A DNA stretch of 64,000 nt from Candidatus Kapaibacterium sp. GTDB taxonomy: Bacteria; Bacteroidota; Ignavibacteria; Kapaibacteriales; JAEUSM01. This document shows, piece after piece, positions 63,931 through 64,000 of this stretch. Numbering within the stretch: the first letter of the stretch is position 1; each line of letters opens with the position of its first letter. The stretch is from NCBI GenBank assembly GCA_016788785.1, contig JAEUSM010000006.1, forward strand, positions 1-64,000, in the 5' to 3' direction. A program made the translations under genes and the position numbers. The notes under the pieces are model-generated. The model saw nothing but the letters and a program-made list of their open reading frames with translations. It ran no database searches and was not told where the DNA came from.

Positions 63931-64000
63931 TGACATCACTCCTTCAAGGCACCGGATGTGAGTGATTGAATGATTTGTTTTTGGAAGAAGAGGAAGAGAA

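Overview
The window is AT-rich DNA of about 64 kb from a member of the Bacteroidota/FCB group. I base this on several secreted proteins with type IX secretion (T9SS)-style C-terminal sorting domains, a Bacteroidota-type omega subunit, and promoters of the TTTG-N20-TAnnTTTG class. The mix of TPR-adenylate cyclases, IgGFc-binding-like, choice-of-anchor D and choice-of-anchor V proteins resembles Kapabacteria/Ignavibacteria-like lineages, but this placement is a guess. I saw no rRNA, tRNA, CRISPR array or transposase gene.

Layout. 1-4.4 kb: three tandem TPR-adenylate cyclase genes, the first cut by the window edge. 4.5-5.7 kb: a T9SS cargo protein. 5.7-14.9 kb (minus): a tight run M16 peptidase, glcD-like, menA, acid-phosphatase-like enzyme, giant IgGFc-binding-like protein, guaA. 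14.9-16.7 kb (plus): DUF6544-like protein and a short mutY. 16.7-21.7 kb (minus): a ClpB that stops after its first ATPase domain, a histone-deacetylase-family enzyme, kbl, rpoZ, a YtxH protein, kdsC. 21.8-26.2 kb (plus): M28 lipoprotein peptidase, uvrB, M15 peptidase, MlaE-type permease. 26.2-32 kb: secreted subtilisin plus three paralogous lipoproteins. 32-36 kb (minus): bacilliredoxin, AI-2E transporter, threonine aldolase, CoA-transferase. 36.1-39.8 kb: a second subtilisin-lipoprotein module. 39.8-43.7 kb (minus): rpmH, rnpA, yidD, yidC, then a coiled-coil protein and OsmC. 44.3-47.6 kb: two more TPR-cyclases. 47.8-49.6 kb: aspS. 49.7-54.3 kb: three T9SS cargo genes, each followed by its own terminator. 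54.4-58 kb: small membrane proteins, two lipoproteins, and an ECF sigma/anti-sigma/Spy-like operon. 58-61.7 kb: greA, ribBA, yajC, tgt, a VanZ-like protein. 61.7-63.1 kb: a thioesterase and an unknown protein. 63.3-64 kb: no gene, but a row of hairpin-poly-T units.

Most notable points. (1) The duplicated subtilisin/lipoprotein modules keep promoter, leader and propeptide almost unchanged while the mature protease and lipoprotein bodies diverge. (2) At 63.3-64 kb, five units each pair a CUCC-type anti-Shine-Dalgarno-like motif with a terminator hairpin from one of two repeated families, which looks like an array of sibling small RNAs. (3) rnpA is split by a frameshift inside an A9 run, the only place a shift could restore it. 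(4) The ClpB is truncated. (5) The Tgt lacks its usual zinc ligands. (6) GC-rich palindromic repeats fill the intergenic islands at 43.8, 47.7 and 62.2 kb. The five cyclase paralogues look patchwork, as expected from gene conversion within tandem arrays.
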